From Flavobacterium sp. 9 (GTDB lineage Bacteria > Bacteroidota > Bacteroidia > Flavobacteriales > Flavobacteriaceae), in NCBI RefSeq assembly GCF_002754195.1, contig NZ_PEEU01000001.1:6200001-6264000 (forward strand): a stretch of 64,000 nucleotides of DNA, read 5' to 3'. This document shows positions 1 through 8,079 of this stretch, piece after piece. Made by a program: the position numbers and the translations under genes. A model generated the notes under the pieces. That model did no database searches. It worked only from the letters and a program-made list of their open reading frames with translations, and had not been told where the DNA came from. Within the stretch, counting starts at the first letter, position 1. Every line of letters begins with the position of its first letter.

Positions 1-1
1 G

Positions 2-859
2 ATTGAGAATGAAATTATTCCTATTTCATTTAATCGAAATTATTATTTAGAAAATATACATGATTATAACCTATTTGAAGTCTCTAAAAGAATAGATGAT
101 GATATTGACGTTTATAGTCTTATCGATAATAATGGTATTTTGTATAGCGAAGATTTTTATAATACAATTGTTGTGAACAAAGAAAATGATAATGCTATTC
201 TTCAAAAAGATGGTTTTATTTTTAATTTGAATATAAAAAATCGGACAACTAAAAGATTGCCTTATAATGGATTATCTGATTATAATGATAATTTAATTAA
301 AGTGATTATTAATAATTCCGATTCAGATAAATACGGAATTATCGATTTTAGTGGTAATGAGGTAATCAAGGCAATCTTCGATTTTATTGATTTTAATCTT
401 GAAAAAGATAAATTCAAAGTTTTTAATGGTGCTTATGAATGGGTTTCTAACAAGGAATTTCGAAATGAATTTGAAACAATAAAAGAAAAGATTAAAAATC
501 CATATAGCATTAGAGAAGCTTATTTAGAAGGTAAACTATTGAATGGAAAATGGGGAATTATTAATTCGGATTTAGAACATATTATTCCTGTTGAATATGA
601 TTGGATCGAGGATTATAATCAAGATTTATATCTAGCAAATATTGGAAGTAGTATTTATAAATATGCATCTTTTGATTTAGAAGCTGCAGAAAATTTTGAT
701 AAAGAGATTTCGATTCACGATCAGATAGCTGTTTTTGGCGGAAAGTGGTTTGCAATAAATAAAAAAACATTGCAAACTGAAGAAACTAAAATAGAACTGT
801 TTTTGGGTGGGGAATTGCTAAATGGGACACCTTTAAAATTAAGCGGATATTACGATTAA
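2..859 (+). CDS. WG-repeat protein, 5' end outside the window
   Basis: The frame is open from the first bases of the window, so the N-terminus is missing; a TTG at 140 is not a convincing start. At least two WG-type repeats are visible: KYGIIDFSGNEVIKAIFDF (about residues 114-132 of the visible part) and GKWGIINSDLEHIIPVEYD near residue 182. WG repeats (KWGxIdxxGkxvipp) are tandem beta units common in Bacteroidota proteins of mostly unknown role. The stop codon overlaps the stop of the convergent neighbour by three bases (stops at 857-859 and 856-858). The family assignment is good; the function is unknown. Confidence 0.75.
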   Translation: MENEIIPISFNRNYYLENIHDYNLFEVSKRIDDDIDVYSLIDNNGILYSEDFYNTIVVNKENDNAILQKDGFIFNLNIKNRTTKRLPYNGLSDYNDNLIKVIINNSDSDKYGIIDFSGNEVIKAIFDFIDFNLEKDKFKVFNGAYEWVSNKEFRNEFETIKEKIKNPYSIREAYLEGKLLNGKWGIINSDLEHIIPVEYDWIEDYNQDLYLANIGSSIYKYASFDLEAAENFDKEISIHDQIAVFGGKWFAINKKTLQTEETKIELFLGGELLNGTPLKLSGYYD

Positions 860-1401
860 TCTTTTCCAAGTATTTGAAGAAATAATATTTTTGTAGCATC
901 TATTTCAAATATTAAATCAATTCCTATAAGTCTGTAGGATGAACTTTTCTCTTTGATTTTTAGTTCATATACGGCCATTGAATCAGTTATAAATTCATTC
1001 TTCAACATACTGATAAAATACTCATTAACAATTCTCGTCCGAAGTTCTAAGTCTTTGACTAAGCTGTTTTCTGTATAATCTAATTCCTGACCAGTGGATT
1101 TAGCGCTTTCTATTGGTATTCTTCTTTTTAAAGACGCATTTAATTCTGACTTTAATCTATTTTCCCAATCGTTAATTTGTTCAATTTCAATATTCCAATC
1201 ATTAGGATAAACTCCAAATAGTTCATATGCATTATTTTGAATACATTTTTCAATATCACCAGCCGAAAAGTTGAAAGCATATAATTTACATTTCATTCCA
1301 ACTATTGAATACGAATTAAGTAATGCTAGCGAAGTAAGATAGCCATTAATATAGTTGACTTTAGTATTTAAAATTTGATCTTTAAGTTCTTCGTTTAGCA
1401 T
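856..1401 (-). CDS. hypothetical protein, 181 aa
   Basis: Not recognised. It has an ATG start and normal flavobacterial codon use, with no signal peptide or membrane segment. The protein is mixed alpha/beta, rich in Asn, Glu and Lys, and probably cytosolic. It runs convergently into the WG-repeat gene with overlapping stops and lies 38 bases downstream of the next minus-strand gene, so the two minus-strand genes may share a transcript. No catalytic motif can be named. Confidence 0.6.
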   Translation of the reverse strand: MLNEELKDQILNTKVNYINGYLTSLALLNSYSIVGMKCKLYAFNFSAGDIEKCIQNNAYELFGVYPNDWNIEIEQINDWENRLKSELNASLKRRIPIESAKSTGQELDYTENSLVKDLELRTRIVNEYFISMLKNEFITDSMAVYELKIKEKSSSYRLIGIDLIFEIDATKILFLQILGKD

Positions 1402-1439
1402 ATATTTTGTAAAAGTAAGTGATAGATTGTTATAATAGA

Positions 1440-2426
1440 TTAATTGTTAATTGATATCGTTAATGGAATCTCAGCTAAAAAGTCAACTTTTATTCCTTTG
1501 TTAATAGCTGGTTCTGTTATATTTAGTTGATTTATACTTCTCGTTACTTCATTACAGAGTTTGCTGTTTTTGTGGTTTACTTTAATGTTAATAATTTGCT
1601 TGTTTTTATCTATAACAAACTTTAAAAAAATACGGTGAGTGCCAGGAGTCAAGCCAAAAGTGTAAAAATCTACATCGGTCCAGATGTATCTCGCAATACT
1701 TTCTTTAAAACATTCTATTGATTTATCATTTTGCGTTGAGCATTTTTTTGTAATAGGAACTTGATCTACATTATTAGCTAGAAATAAATTTTTATTATCT
1801 ATTTCTCTAAAAATTAATTCTTTCTTGATAAACTGTCTTTTGAGTTTTTTTTCTCCTTCATTTCTTTGGTATTCTAATCTAACAATATATTCTTGTTTTT
1901 CTCTTTTAAACTGAATGGAAACTTTTCTATCGTCTTTATTAGCAATAAAATTGTCGCTAAATCCTGTTTTTTTATTGTCTTCAAAATCTTTGTAATGGAG
2001 TGGTTCTACAGACATTATTTTTTCTATTTCAATTTTTTTATCTCTATAGAATATTTTTGCTGTTTTAGCATTTGAAAAATGATAATAGCTCCAGATAATT
2101 AGTAAATTTTGGTAATATTTCTCATTTTCTAAAATAGTACCTCCAGTTGATAATTGAATTTCTATACTATCAGCCAAAACATTTCCTGAGGTTTTGGTAT
2201 CTAAGTAACCGTTAAATGTTTTAATAATATTGTCATCTTGAGATACGATTCTATTCGAATGCTTTTCTATAAAACCATATTTTTTGATTGATGAGTAGAT
2301 AGTGTCTCTATTTGATTCTAAAGGTAAATTGAAGAATAATTTATTAACATCATTTTGAGCATATGAATTTAATAAACTCAAAAAATGTATTAGAATAATT
2401 AATATCTTTTTGTTTTGTAATTTCAT
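1440..2426 (-). CDS. secreted protein with possible TonB-like C-terminal domain
   Basis: 328 aa. The N-terminus is a typical signal peptide (KKILIILIHFLSLLNSYAQ, cleavage expected after Ala/Gln near residue 24). The middle (about 60-210) is unrecognised. The last ~80 residues, from HRIFLKFVIDKNKQI to FLAEIPLTISI, have the beta-alpha-beta pattern and spacing of the TonB C-terminal domain found in many Bacteroidota periplasmic proteins; this is a resemblance, not a firm hit. No TonB-dependent receptor is adjacent. Likely periplasmic or outer-membrane associated. Confidence 0.6.
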   Translation of the reverse strand: MKLQNKKILIILIHFLSLLNSYAQNDVNKLFFNLPLESNRDTIYSSIKKYGFIEKHSNRIVSQDDNIIKTFNGYLDTKTSGNVLADSIEIQLSTGGTILENEKYYQNLLIIWSYYHFSNAKTAKIFYRDKKIEIEKIMSVEPLHYKDFEDNKKTGFSDNFIANKDDRKVSIQFKREKQEYIVRLEYQRNEGEKKLKRQFIKKELIFREIDNKNLFLANNVDQVPITKKCSTQNDKSIECFKESIARYIWTDVDFYTFGLTPGTHRIFLKFVIDKNKQIINIKVNHKNSKLCNEVTRSINQLNITEPAINKGIKVDFLAEIPLTISINN

Positions 2427-2502
2427 ATTTTACTAATTAGCGACATTTTAAATATACACACTAACTTACAATAAAAAGTATTTTCCGGAAAGTAAAAGAC
2501 AT

Positions 2503-2533
2503 AAAAAAAACTCCTTAATTTCTTAAGGAGTTT
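2503..2533 (-). terminator. intrinsic terminator after the tRNA-like relic
   Basis: Stem AACTCCTTAA / TTAAGGAGTT with a 4-base loop, followed on the minus strand by eight U residues. It ends the transcript that runs through the GIY-YIG gene and the tRNA relic. Confidence 0.75.
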
Positions 2534-2555
2534 CTTGGTGGGCGATGATAGCTTG

Positions 2556-2574
2556 TTCCGATTTTTCATCGGAA
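2556..2574. repeat. 19-bp palindromic unit, copy 1
   Basis: TTCCGATTTTTCATCGGAA: 7-bp stem TTCCGAT/ATCGGAA with a 5-base loop. It is the exact reverse complement of the unit at 2594-2612. Confidence 0.85.
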
Positions 2575-2593
2575 GGTTCGACCCCCCGACCAC

Positions 2594-2612
2594 TTCCGAT
2601 GAAAAATCGGAA
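2594..2612. repeat. 19-bp palindromic unit, copy 2 (inverted)
   Basis: TTCCGATGAAAAATCGGAA, exact reverse complement of copy 1. On the minus strand it occupies the place of the anticodon arm of the tRNA relic and could form a 5-bp stem with a 7-base loop. Confidence 0.85.
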
Positions 2613-2630
2613 TGCTCTGAACTAGATGAG

Positions 2631-2882
2631 CTAATCTTTATTTTTTATTAATTCTTGAATTTTAATTCTGCTTTTCCATGACTTAATTTGTAATTCTCTT
2701 TTATGCGCGAGTTCTTTGGTTTCATAGTTCTCAGTATAAATTACTTTCCAGTCATTTACATTTTCTGTAAAACCTTTGCTTTTTTGGTTATGACGAATAA
2801 GTCTTTCTTCTAAATTAGAGGTAAATCCAATGTAAAATCTATTCTTGCTTTCACTAAATAAAATGTAAACTATAAAATCCAT
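2631..2882 (-). CDS. GIY-YIG nuclease family protein, 83 aa
   Basis: Small single-domain GIY-YIG (URI-type) endonuclease. It starts MDFIVYILFSESKNRFYIGFT: the VYIL...FYIGFT pair is the GIY-YIG motif, followed by the conserved Arg in EERLIRHN and Glu in TENYETKELAHKRE. The ATG at 2882 fits family N-termini; the longer frame would need a TTG inside the upstream terminator. The last sense codon and the stop (GAT TAG) are bases of the tRNA relic. The gene lies between an intact tRNA-Val with its terminator and the relic, on the same strand. Family assignment is strong; a homing or tRNA-targeting role is inference. Confidence 0.85.
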   Translation of the reverse strand: MDFIVYILFSESKNRFYIGFTSNLEERLIRHNQKSKGFTENVNDWKVIYTENYETKELAHKRELQIKSWKSRIKIQELIKNKD

Positions 2883-2898
2883 AAAATGTATATAAAGC

Positions 2899-2933
2899 AA
2901 AAAACTCCAAAATCTAATGACTTTGGAGTTTTT
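2899..2933 (-). terminator. intrinsic terminator of tRNA-Val
   Basis: Stem AAAACTCCAAA / TTTGGAGTTTT with a 10-base loop and a U-run on the minus strand. It lies 10 bases after the tRNA and just upstream of the GIY-YIG start codon. Confidence 0.75.
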
Positions 2934-2942
2934 GGAATTTTG

Positions 2943-3017
2943 TGGGCGATGAGGGGTTCGAACCCCCGACCCCCTCGGTGTAAACGAGGTGCTCTGAACC
3001 AGCTGAGCTAATCGCCC
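2943..3017 (-). tRNA. tRNA-Val (anticodon TAC)
   Basis: A complete cloverleaf reads on the minus strand: acceptor GGGCGAT/ATCGCCC, D-arm GCTC/GAGC, anticodon arm CCTCG-TTTACAC-CGAGG (anticodon TAC, reads GUA-type Val codons), variable loop GGGTC, and T-arm GGGGG-TTCGAAC-CCCTC. The discriminator base is A. CCA is not encoded: the following bases are CAA. It is preceded by a good promoter and followed by a terminator. Confidence 0.95.
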
Positions 3018-3054
3018 TATTTTACTAGGTTGCTATCGTTTGTGATTGCGAGTG

Positions 3055-3085
3055 CAAATGTACGCCTAGATTTCGTATTTACAAG
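3055..3085 (-). promoter_or_regulatory. promoter of tRNA-Val
   Basis: Minus-strand TACATTTG (3055-3062) matches the Bacteroidota -7 box TAnnTTTG. CTTG (3082-3085) sits at the expected 19-base spacing for the -33 TTTG box with one mismatch. The start of transcription would fall about 30 bases before the tRNA. Confidence 0.7.
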
Positions 3086-3227
3086 CATATTTTAGAAAAA
3101 ATTGAAATAGTTTTCGAAGATATTTTTTAGTAAACTCTTTTACAGCTTCTTAAAAGTAAAGAAAAATTTAAAATTTATTTACTTTTAGTTAAAAACAGCA
3201 ATACGAAAGCCTAATTCATAATATTCT

Positions 3228-3258
3228 TTTGTAATCATTTGCTATAGTCATACATTTG
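3228..3258 (+). promoter_or_regulatory. promoter of the ABC transporter
   Basis: TTTG (3228-3231), 19 bases, then TACATTTG (3251-3258): a full match to the Bacteroidota -33/-7 consensus. It places the transcript start near 3265 and supports the ATG at 3281 over a TTG at 3269. Confidence 0.8.
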
Positions 3259-3280
3259 CATATCTTAATTGTATACTCAA

Positions 3281-5071
3281 ATGGCAAGATTTCAAGAAAA
3301 TGATTTACCTAAGGCTAAATTAGACTCTAATTCACTTCAAAAAGCTTTCAGAATTTTTAAATACGGCAAAGGTCATAAATGGAAATTTTTCCTGGGTTTG
3401 ATCTTCTTATTATTAACGAGTGCCACTGCCCTCGCCTTTCCTAAATTAATGGGAATGTTGGTTGATTGTGTTACCAACAAAAACCTTGACAGAGCAAACG
3501 AAATTGCCGTTGGATTAATGGTAATCCTTACGCTTCAAGCTATCTTCTCTTTTTTCAGAATTTCTCTTTTTGTAAATTTTACTGAGAATTCGTTATCTAA
3601 TATTCGTTTTGCTTTGTATGAAAATCTGGTAAAACTACCAATGTCTTTTTACTCTCAAAAACGTGTTGGAGAATTAAATAGTAGAATAAGTGCTGATATC
3701 TCGCAATTACAAGACACTTTTACGACTACAATTGCAGAGTTTTTACGTCAATTAATCCTAATTGTTGGAGGATTTGTTATTCTGGGAAATATCAGTCCAA
3801 AATTGACTTTAATGATGTTGGCAATTGTGCCAATAGTTGCCGTTGCTGCCGTTATTTTTGGAAGATTTATTCGTAAATACGGAAAGAAAACACAAGATAA
3901 AGTAGCCGAAAGTCAGGTTATCGTTGAAGAAACACTTCAGGGAATTAGTAACGTAAAAGCTTTCGCTAATGAATGGTACGAAATTCAACGTTATAAAAAC
4001 AAAATAAAAGAAATTGTAAAAATCGCTATTAAAGGTGGTCAATATCGTGGTTATTTTGCTTCGTTTATCATTTTATGTCTTTTTGGATGCGTAGTTGCAG
4101 TAGTTTGGTACGGAATCACATTGACCATAAAAGGTGAAGTTGAAGGTGTTGGAGATTTAATTTCATTTGTACTTTATACAACGTTTATTGGAGCTTCTTT
4201 TGGCGGAATTGCTGAAATGTACGCTCAAATTCAGAAAGCGGTTGGAGCAACAGAACGTGTTTTTGAATTATTAGAAGAAACTCCGGAAGCGATCAATGCA
4301 AATCCAAAAACATCTCCAATTGAGAAAATTAAAGGGATTGTTTCTTTCGAGAATGTTGCATTTAGTTACCCTTCAAGAAAAGAAGTTCAGGTTTTGAAAG
4401 ATGTAAATTTCTCAGCAGAATTTGGACAAAAGATTGCGATTGTTGGTCCAAGTGGAGCCGGAAAATCTACTATTTCTTCGCTTTTATTACGTTTTTACGA
4501 TATCACTTCGGGAGAAATCCTTGTTGATGGAAAAAATATCTACGATTATGATTTAGAAAATCTTCGTGGAAACATGAGTATTGTGCCTCAGGATGTTATT
4601 CTTTTTGGAGGAACAATTAGAGAGAATATTGCTTACGGAAAACCTGATGCAACAAATGAAGAAATTATGCTGGCTGCAAAACAAGCAAATGCTTTGAACT
4701 TTGTAGAAGGGTTTCCGGAGAAATTCGAAACTTTGGTTGGAGAACGCGGTGTAAAATTATCAGGCGGACAACGTCAACGTATTGCGATTGCAAGAGCATT
4801 GCTTAAAAACCCGAGTATTTTGATTCTGGACGAAGCAACATCATCATTAGATAGCGAAAGCGAGAAACTGGTTCAGGAAGCTTTAGAAGTATTAATGGAA
4901 GGAAGAACGAGCATTATTATTGCGCACCGTCTTTCGACTATTAGAAACGCTGATAAAATATTAATTCTGGATAACGGAATAATAACAGAAGAAGGAACAC
5001 ATCAGGAATTAATAAATCTTGAAAACGGGATTTATAAAAACTTAAGTAATTTACAGTTTAGTAATTCTTAA
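3281..5071 (+). CDS. MsbA-like ABC exporter (fused permease-ATPase)
   Basis: 596 aa half-transporter, expected to work as a homodimer in the inner membrane. The N-terminal ~320 residues hold the six-helix exporter domain (first helix around 36-55). The ATPase domain follows at ~345-590: Walker A GPSGAGKST (389-397), signature LSGGQRQR (494-501), Walker B ILILDEATS (513-521) and H-loop His in IIAHRLST (~549). The length is typical of the MsbA/LmrA/BmrA type exporters. It stands alone with its own promoter and terminator, so the substrate (lipid, drug or peptide) cannot be told from context. Confidence 0.93.
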   Translation: MARFQENDLPKAKLDSNSLQKAFRIFKYGKGHKWKFFLGLIFLLLTSATALAFPKLMGMLVDCVTNKNLDRANEIAVGLMVILTLQAIFSFFRISLFVNFTENSLSNIRFALYENLVKLPMSFYSQKRVGELNSRISADISQLQDTFTTTIAEFLRQLILIVGGFVILGNISPKLTLMMLAIVPIVAVAAVIFGRFIRKYGKKTQDKVAESQVIVEETLQGISNVKAFANEWYEIQRYKNKIKEIVKIAIKGGQYRGYFASFIILCLFGCVVAVVWYGITLTIKGEVEGVGDLISFVLYTTFIGASFGGIAEMYAQIQKAVGATERVFELLEETPEAINANPKTSPIEKIKGIVSFENVAFSYPSRKEVQVLKDVNFSAEFGQKIAIVGPSGAGKSTISSLLLRFYDITSGEILVDGKNIYDYDLENLRGNMSIVPQDVILFGGTIRENIAYGKPDATNEEIMLAAKQANALNFVEGFPEKFETLVGERGVKLSGGQRQRIAIARALLKNPSILILDEATSSLDSESEKLVQEALEVLMEGRTSIIIAHRLSTIRNADKILILDNGIITEEGTHQELINLENGIYKNLSNLQFSNS

Positions 5072-5120
5072 AATTAGAAATTTCAATTTTTATCCCGAAG
5101 CTTCGGGACCAAATTCCGAT

Positions 5121-5160
5121 AAAAAAAGCCTGAAGTAGTTAACTATTTCAGGCTTTTTTT
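5121..5160. terminator. bidirectional terminator after the ABC gene
   Basis: AAAAAAAGCCTGAA paired with TTCAGGCTTTTTTT around a short AT-rich centre; A- and T-runs on both sides allow both orientations. A separate 16-base palindrome, TCCCGAAGCTTCGGGA, lies just upstream at 5093-5108. Confidence 0.8.
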
Positions 5161-5262
5161 GTCATTTCGAGCAAAGGGAGAAATCACACGCGAAACTCGA
5201 TAAAGATTGACGATTCTAGGCACGGACTTTCTTGTGTGATTTCTACCTCTGGTCGAAATGAC
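5161..5262. repeat. 102-bp inverted-repeat element, copy 1
   Basis: Begins GTCATTTCGA and ends TCGAAATGAC, with longer imperfect terminal inverted repeats (…AGGGAGAAATCA / TGATTTCTACCT…). It matches 13741-13842 without gaps (84 of 102 positions by hand count). Non-coding, MITE- or REP-like. Confidence 0.85.
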
Positions 5263-5311
5263 AAACTAGACGAGAATACAAGTACAACTACAAACCTGAA
5301 AGTTTGGGAAT

Positions 5312-5347
5312 AAAAAAACTCCATTTGCGAATGCAAAATGGAGTTTT
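5312..5347 (-). terminator. terminator of proline dehydrogenase gene
   Basis: Stem AAAACTCCATTTGC / GCAAAATGGAGTTTT (one bulge) with a U-run on the minus strand, 35 bases past the stop codon. Confidence 0.75.
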
Positions 5348-5381
5348 GTATAAATCTATAATCTATAATCTAAAATCTAGA

Positions 5382-6551
5382 CTATTTCCCTTTTCTACGT
5401 TTGCGTTCTGCTTTAATCATTGACAATTCGCGACTTGTTTGACCGGCAACAGAAGTATTTTCTTCAGCACGACGAATCAAGTACGGCATAACGTCTTTTA
5501 CAGGTCCAAATGGAAGGTATTTAGCAACATTATAACCGTTTTCGGCTAAATTGTAGCTAATATTATCGCTCATTCCGTATAATTGTCCAAACCAGATTTT
5601 ATTATCGTTTTTGGCAATTCCTTTTTCCTGCATCATTTCCATCAATTTATAAGAACTCAATTCGTTGTGAGTTCCTGCAAAAATTGACATTATCTCTAAA
5701 TGCTCTAACATATAATGTACAGCAGCATCATAATTAACATCTGTAGCTTCTTTAGAAACACAAATTGGCGAAACATAATTTTTCTCTTCCGCTCTTTTGT
5801 TTTCTTTTTCCATGTAAGCACCACGAACTAATTTCATTCCAATAAAGAATCCTTCGTTTTTGGCAATTTCATGTAGTTTTTTCAAATAATCTAAACGATC
5901 CCAACGGTACATTTGTAAAGTATTGAAAACGATTGCTTTCTCTTTATTATACTTACGCATCATATCTGTAACAAGATCATCAGCAGCATCTTGCATCCAG
6001 CTTTCTTCACCATCAATTAATAAAGCCACATCTTTTCTGTGCGCTTCACCACAAACATGATCAAAACGGGCTACTACTCTATCCCACTCAGCTTGTTCTG
6101 CCGGAGTTAATGTTTGTTTTTCTCCTAATTTTTCATACAATTCAAAACGACCAAAACCTGTTGGCTTAAAAACAGCAAACGGAATCGCTAAACGTTCTTT
6201 AGCAAATTCAATGGTTTTTAAAGTCATTTCTAAGGCAGCATCAAATTGCTCTTCCTCTTCTTTTCCTTCAACTGAATAATCTAAAACAGACGAAACACCT
6301 TTTGTAAACATTTTGTCTACCACTGTAATACAATCGTCTTCGTTTACACCACCACAAAAATGGTCAAAAACAGTTGCACGAATTAATCCTTCTACCGGAA
6401 GATTTGCTTTAATAGCAAAATTGGTAACAGCAGTTCCTATCCTCACTAAGGGTTGACTGTCGATCATTTTAAAAAGAAAATAAGCTCTATCAAGTTCCGT
6501 ATCGCTTTTTAGTGAAAATGCAACTTGAGTGTTATCGAATATTTTTTCCAT
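5382..6551 (-). CDS. proline dehydrogenase
   Basis: 389 aa flavoenzyme (FAD, TIM-barrel) that oxidises L-proline to pyrroline-5-carboxylate, the first step of proline catabolism, passing electrons to quinone. Visible family motifs are KLVRGAYME (240-248), FGQLYGM (321-327), YLPFGPV (345-351) and YLIRRAEEN (357-365), which form the substrate/FAD site. The length fits the stand-alone enzyme rather than bifunctional PutA; no P5C dehydrogenase lies in the window. The C-terminus is strongly basic (RKRRKGK). Transcribed alone, with its own promoter and terminator. Confidence 0.93.
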   Translation of the reverse strand: MEKIFDNTQVAFSLKSDTELDRAYFLFKMIDSQPLVRIGTAVTNFAIKANLPVEGLIRATVFDHFCGGVNEDDCITVVDKMFTKGVSSVLDYSVEGKEEEEQFDAALEMTLKTIEFAKERLAIPFAVFKPTGFGRFELYEKLGEKQTLTPAEQAEWDRVVARFDHVCGEAHRKDVALLIDGEESWMQDAADDLVTDMMRKYNKEKAIVFNTLQMYRWDRLDYLKKLHEIAKNEGFFIGMKLVRGAYMEKENKRAEEKNYVSPICVSKEATDVNYDAAVHYMLEHLEIMSIFAGTHNELSSYKLMEMMQEKGIAKNDNKIWFGQLYGMSDNISYNLAENGYNVAKYLPFGPVKDVMPYLIRRAEENTSVAGQTSRELSMIKAERKRRKGK

Positions 6552-6569
6552 TTTAGGTTATTTTTTGTG

Positions 6570-6577
6570 CAAATATA
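6570..6577 (-). promoter_or_regulatory. -7 box of proline dehydrogenase gene
   Basis: Minus-strand TATATTTG matches TAnnTTTG, 18 bases before the start codon. No good -33 TTTG is present at 19 bases, so activation may be needed. Confidence 0.5.
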
Positions 6578-6992
6578 GAGAGAGTTTTGAATATTATTTA
6601 GTTAAACAGGGCATATTTTACGTTCAATACTGTTAAAAAGCAAAATTAAGCTTTAACACAAAATCATTAAATTGATTATCATTTTCTTCCTTATTTATAA
6701 ATCTTTTGGATTGTATTAAAAATCAAACTTGAGTTATTCTATAAATTGTCTTTAATAATTATGTATAAACGTTTTTCTTTGATCTTGTCGGTGATTTTTC
6801 GATAATAAAGCATAACTTTAAGCTAATTAAAGATTTAGGGTTTTCTGGAGTGATAAAATCTGAAGTAAAAATGAAATTTCCTTATTTAATGTCATTTTAT
6901 TTAAGCTGTTTTTAAAACAAATTAGAACAAAAGATTGAATATTATTTCCTTAAAAATGCCTTATTTTGCGGTTTCAATATAACTACACATAT
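6578..6992. other. AT-rich intergenic region with no gene seen
   Basis: About 415 bases between the divergent proline dehydrogenase and aroB genes. Very AT-rich, with no ORF of note, strong hairpin or repeat. A -7-like TTATTTTG at 6961-6968 (one mismatch) could serve aroB. Confidence 0.5.
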
Positions 6993-8060
6993 ATGCAATC
7001 TATTCAAGCCAATAATTATCTCGTACATTTTAACCAAAATGCATACGAAGCCCTAAATAATCATTTAAAGGAAACTAAATACTCTAATTTGTTTATTATA
7101 GTTGATAATGAGACAAATGAATATTGCTTACCTAAATTTTTACCACTTCTTGAAACTGATTTAACGATTGAAATTATTGAATTTGAATCTGGTGAAGCCA
7201 ATAAAAATATTGAAACTTGTATTGAAATCTGGAATGTTTTAACAGAACTTGGTGCTGACAGAAAATCACTTGTAATTAATCTTGGCGGCGGTGTTGTTAC
7301 GGATTTAGGTGGTTTTGTGGCTTCGACTTTTAAACGTGGAGTTGATTTTATAAACATCCCAACTACTTTATTATCTATGGTTGACGCTTCTGTTGGAGGA
7401 AAAACAGGAGTTGATCTAGGAAATCTTAAAAACCAAATAGGCGTAATTAACGTACCTCAAATGGTATTAATTGATACGCAATATCTTGATACTTTATCGC
7501 AAAGCGAAATGCGTTCTGGTTTGGCAGAAATGCTAAAACATGGTTTAATCTATGATGCAGCTTATTGGAAACAGTTTTTAGATTTGAAAGCCATTGATTT
7601 TGCTGATTTTGATGCATTGATTTATCGTTCTGTCGAAATCAAAAATGATATTGTAATTCAGGATCCAACTGAGAAAAACATTCGTAAAGCTTTAAATTTC
7701 GGGCATACATTAGGGCACGCAATCGAAAGTTACTTTCTGGAAAGTGAAACTAAAACAACATTATTACATGGTGAAGCTATTGCTATTGGAATGATTTTGG
7801 AAAGTTATATTTCGTTACACAAAGGTTTAATTACAGCCGAAGAATATGCTGAAATCAAAACTGCCATAAAAGGTATTTATGATGATGTAAAAGTGGAAGA
7901 AAATGACATCGATCCGATTCTTGAATTGCTAATTCACGACAAAAAAAATGAGTACGGTTTAATTCAATTTGCATTAATTGAAGGAATCGGAAAAATAAAA
8001 ATTAATCAATCCGTTGAAAATAAATTGATTCTAGACGCGTTTCAAGATTATAAATCTTAA
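6993..8060 (+). CDS. aroB: 3-dehydroquinate synthase
   Basis: 355 aa. Converts DAHP to 3-dehydroquinate, second step of the shikimate pathway, in the cytosol. NAD-binding GGGVVTDLGG (98-107) and the family signature PTTLLSMVDASVGGKTGVD (123-141) are present. Metal ligands are E179, H238 (in FGHTLGHAIE) and H259 (LLHGEA). The ATG at 6993 is preferred; the upstream in-frame TTG at 6966 overlaps the likely promoter region. No other shikimate gene is adjacent. Confidence 0.95.
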   Translation: MQSIQANNYLVHFNQNAYEALNNHLKETKYSNLFIIVDNETNEYCLPKFLPLLETDLTIEIIEFESGEANKNIETCIEIWNVLTELGADRKSLVINLGGGVVTDLGGFVASTFKRGVDFINIPTTLLSMVDASVGGKTGVDLGNLKNQIGVINVPQMVLIDTQYLDTLSQSEMRSGLAEMLKHGLIYDAAYWKQFLDLKAIDFADFDALIYRSVEIKNDIVIQDPTEKNIRKALNFGHTLGHAIESYFLESETKTTLLHGEAIAIGMILESYISLHKGLITAEEYAEIKTAIKGIYDDVKVEENDIDPILELLIHDKKNEYGLIQFALIEGIGKIKINQSVENKLILDAFQDYKS

Positions 8061-8079
8061 ACTTTTTTTAATAAAAAGC

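Larger units (their letters stand above)
2536..2636 (-). pseudogene. rearranged tRNA-Val copy (relic)
   Basis: Read on the minus strand, this block starts with GATTAGCTCA and matches the D-arm half of the intact tRNA-Val at 2943-3017 at 21 of 23 positions (2613-2635). It also keeps a T-arm-like segment near 2575-2592 and the acceptor 3' strand ATCGCCC plus ACCA (2537-2546). The anticodon arm is replaced by a 19-base palindrome, and a second inverted copy lies in the T-arm/acceptor region. The first four acceptor bases (GGGC) are absent because the GIY-YIG reading frame joins there. It cannot fold a normal acceptor stem, so it is called a relic. Confidence 0.7.

Noticed and set aside
2536..2636. 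A functional tRNA-Lys (TTT anticodon) formed by the tRNA copy and its palindrome
   Set aside because: The 5' acceptor bases are missing, position 37 would be a pyrimidine and the T arm is disrupted; it is better called a relic.
3269..3280. TTG start for the ABC transporter, adding four residues
   Set aside because: The predicted transcript start falls near 3265 and the ATG at 3281 gives a normal N-terminus.
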